Assembly (NCBI RefSeq): GCF_001633105.1
Contig: NZ_LUKZ01000025.1
Span: forward strand, 94,611 to 158,610
Length of the DNA stretch: 64,000 nt
From: Acidovorax sp. GW101-3H11
Lineage (GTDB): Bacteria; Pseudomonadota; Gammaproteobacteria; Burkholderiales; Burkholderiaceae_C
Direction of reading: 5' to 3'
Under the pieces are notes generated by a model. The model was not told where the DNA came from. It searched no databases and worked only from the letters and a program-made list of their open reading frames with translations. Positions 61,977 to 64,000 of this stretch are shown one piece after another. The first letter of the stretch is position 1; the number at the start of each line of letters is the position of its first letter. The position numbers and the translations under genes were made by a program.

Positions 61977-63839
61977 ATGAAAAAAATCATCTGTATTGCG
62001 GCATTTCTCTTTTCGTCTATCGCCTTTGCTAACAGCACTTCGTCCAAGGCCCCTGTTTCAAGCATTATTTTGATGCCTTGGGATATCAAACAGGATATTA
62101 ATTTACTGAGTAGCATTAAAAACCATGGCTTCAGCCATGTAACCTTTTATCTCAATTGGTCCGACATAGAAGATCAAAAAAACCAATATCAATTTTCCCA
62201 CTACCACAAATACCTTGATGCTATTGTCGGCAGCGGGCTCTCCCTGATACTGGTCCTCGATATGGGTGGACGGTCCTACCTCGATGAGAATGGAAAAAAT
62301 ATACCGGACACGTCCACGGCCCCTGCATGGATCTACAAAGATCATCCAGATTTAGTAATGAAAAACTTTTCTGGAGACTATCAATGGCAGCTTGATTTTA
62401 CAGATGATTTCATTCAAAAAAAATCAACGGAATTCATAGAAAAAACTGTTCACCATTTTTCCAATCGCTACCCAGGAAAAATACTTGGCTTTGCAGTGGG
62501 TCTCCAGGAAGAGCATGAGATCAAGTATGGCCAAACTGGCTATCAATGGCGCGATTACAAAGAATCTACCCAGCGTGATTTTTCAAAAAAATATGGCATA
62601 CCCCAGCCTACCATCAATTACAACAACAACATCCAACTTGGCCCTCAAAAAATAGAACCCTTTCTTCACACTCACAAGGAATATCGAGAAAACCGGCTCC
62701 GAGATGCCACATGTTTATATGCCAAGTCAATTCAGAAAAGTGGAGCTCTGGCCATGGGTTACTTCGCCGAGACCTTTACTTCGCATGACGCCATCTATGC
62801 AACCGGTGTCGTGGAAAAACTGACTGACTGTATCGATATTGCCGTGATAGATTTCAATTTCTATGACGGGTACAAGCTGGTTCCGGACACGGACGTTCTT
62901 CCCACACTTGCCAACTACATGGGTTCATTGGGCTACAAGCAAATCATGGTAGGTGCCTATGCCGAGGTATGGGAGAGACAAAAGAAAACCCACGAGCTGA
63001 TTCCTGTTATCAACAGCACCATTGCCCAAGCGCTTTCCCAGGTCAACGTTATCGGTTTCGAGGTGGGTGGATTACAACGCCAGGCAACGGCAGGCCAGTC
63101 GGCAACCATCGATAAAGAAAAGCTCAGCGCTATCTCGATCCAGCCGGCCAGGGATAACCCCACACCTGCAAGGAAAAAATCCAAGATCGGCATCCTGGGC
63201 TCCACCACAAATTTCTATGTCTGGCATGGGGAACGAAGTGCCGGACGAAACACCCATCGGGATGCACTGTTTGCAGCATACAAAATCCTGAGCAACCAGC
63301 CGGAGTTGGATGTTCATATCATTGGAGAAAAAAATCTGCTCCAGGATGATTCCATCATTCACAGTCTTGACGCCATCCTGGTTCCTCACCAGGCAGCACT
63401 ACCGCAAAGCATCAAATCCAAACTAACCACCTACTGGAAAAATGGTGGAGCACTCATTCAAGATATGCGCCTTGGAGAATTTGATGAAAATGGAAAACCG
63501 ACCACTGACTGGATGAACGATGTTTTTGGTATTTCCAGACTCAAATGGAAAAACAAAGGAGGGGTATTTCTGATCAACGGCGAGGTTTTCCGTATCAAGC
63601 CATCCCGAAGCCTCTATACCAGTTACGCCTCCATCACCCCCCGAGAAGGCTACAAACTACTGGCTACAGACATCTTGCAACCCGACAGCGGAATCATGGT
63701 GCGGGGCGAACGCACCTTGGCCTTCGGCTTCATGCCGCAGTTGATTGAAGACTCGACCAAAGATGCGTGGAGAAAACTTTTTGTCCGCGAAATTATGAGT
63801 GTCATACCCAAAAAGACAGCCGCCGTTCAAACGAAATAG
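61977..63839 (+). CDS. exported glycosidase-like protein, AT-rich, probably acquired
   Basis: A 620-residue protein with a Sec signal peptide (MKKIICIAAFLFSSIAFANS). Residues about 25-370 look like a TIM barrel resembling GH42-type beta-galactosidases (WSDIEDQKNQYQFSHYHKYL, GFAVGLQEEHEIKYG, AVIDFNFYDGYK). Residues about 400-600 resemble the GH42 trimerisation/glutamine amidotransferase-like domain. The catalytic acids are not certain. GC is far below that of the rest of the window, which suggests transfer. The last 12 or so residues overlap the end of an IS481-type element, so the C-terminus may be truncated or extended by insertion. Confidence 0.7.
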   Translation: MKKIICIAAFLFSSIAFANSTSSKAPVSSIILMPWDIKQDINLLSSIKNHGFSHVTFYLNWSDIEDQKNQYQFSHYHKYLDAIVGSGLSLILVLDMGGRSYLDENGKNIPDTSTAPAWIYKDHPDLVMKNFSGDYQWQLDFTDDFIQKKSTEFIEKTVHHFSNRYPGKILGFAVGLQEEHEIKYGQTGYQWRDYKESTQRDFSKKYGIPQPTINYNNNIQLGPQKIEPFLHTHKEYRENRLRDATCLYAKSIQKSGALAMGYFAETFTSHDAIYATGVVEKLTDCIDIAVIDFNFYDGYKLVPDTDVLPTLANYMGSLGYKQIMVGAYAEVWERQKKTHELIPVINSTIAQALSQVNVIGFEVGGLQRQATAGQSATIDKEKLSAISIQPARDNPTPARKKSKIGILGSTTNFYVWHGERSAGRNTHRDALFAAYKILSNQPELDVHIIGEKNLLQDDSIIHSLDAILVPHQAALPQSIKSKLTTYWKNGGALIQDMRLGEFDENGKPTTDWMNDVFGISRLKWKNKGGVFLINGEVFRIKPSRSLYTSYASITPREGYKLLATDILQPDSGIMVRGERTLAFGFMPQLIEDSTKDAWRKLFVREIMSVIPKKTAAVQTK

Positions 63840-64000
63840 CGCATGCCTGAATAGGTGTCACATCCCGGACGATCATAGGGTCGCTTGTGAAAAAGATGCG
63901 GGTGCGTCTGATACCACTGTTTCATGGCCTGCATCGGCGTACTGCTCTTGAGCGCTGACTGCGGCAACTGGTGGTTGTACAAGGCCACATAGCGCAGCAA
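63827..64000 (-). mobile_element. 3' end of an IS481-type transposase gene
   Basis: On the minus strand the frame enters from the window end and reads YVALYNHQLPQSALKSSTPM, QAMKQWYQ, and HKRPYDRPGCDTYSGMRYFV, ending in TGA at 63827-63829. The pattern YN-x-QLPQ-x-AL-x-x-x-TP is typical of the C-terminus of IS481-family DDE transposases. The stop overlaps the 3' end of the AT-rich glycosidase-like gene. The element's end should lie just beyond it, near 63800-63825. Confidence 0.82.

Overview
The window comes from the chromosome of a high-GC betaproteobacterium, most likely Comamonadaceae and close to Acidovorax. The evidence is the GC-rich codon use, the gene order mnmG-rsmG-lysE-parA-parB, the Liv-type transporter/acyl-CoA ligase operon, and three families of short intergenic repeats: AGCTAT-type dyads, TTCGACAGGCTCAG dyads, and a CCCCCTGAG element placed 3' of genes. 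Four near-perfect parS sites lie inside or next to the parAB/mnmG block, which suggests the window is close to the replication origin.

Layout. 1-5.7 kb: the end of a gamma-glutamyltransferase gene, an Lrp regulator, small housekeeping proteins, and a divergent MFS/AraC pair. 5.8-9.8 kb: a lower-GC island with a WYL-domain regulator, a large three-part nuclease-like protein (Cas4-like domain, DUF2779 RNase-H-like domain, second PD-(D/E)XK-like domain) and a small unknown ORF. This is the best candidate for an undescribed, probably defence-related system. 9.9-20.8 kb: envelope and secreted proteins, including an operon for a COG3014 lipoprotein, a YcfL-like protein, LpoB and a CsgG-like protein. 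20.9-27.2 kb: parB, parA, rsmG and mnmG with small inserted genes. 27.4-35.4 kb: small metabolic genes and an ECF41 sigma factor with a carboxymuconolactone-decarboxylase-like partner. Both have exact-spacing ECF41-type promoters, and a VapBC-like toxin-antitoxin pair sits between them. 35.6-38.9 kb: a polymorphic toxin and a low-GC immunity gene. 39-45.8 kb: GST, MFS, old yellow enzyme, hemerythrin and a chemoreceptor with a zinc-binding CZB domain. 45.9-49.4 kb: the copper genes copA, copZ and cueR, with a 266-bp inverted-repeat element between copA and copZ. 49.5-51.2 kb: an AlbA_2/RecG-like ATP-binding protein flanked by about 60-bp direct repeats. 51.5-60 kb: a TetR regulator divergent from livGHMKF, an acyl-CoA ligase and an enoyl-CoA hydratase/isomerase. 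60.2-64 kb: pirin, a ChaC-like protein, a strongly AT-rich glycosidase-like gene, and the end of an IS481-type transposase.

Working together. The 51.5-60 kb block reads as a regulated uptake-and-activation pathway for a carboxylic acid. The 45.9-49.4 kb block is a copper efflux/chaperone/sensor set. The 32.2-34.5 kb block is a sigma factor with its own target gene. No rRNA, tRNA or CRISPR array was seen. Assignments come from reading the sequence only; no database search was run.
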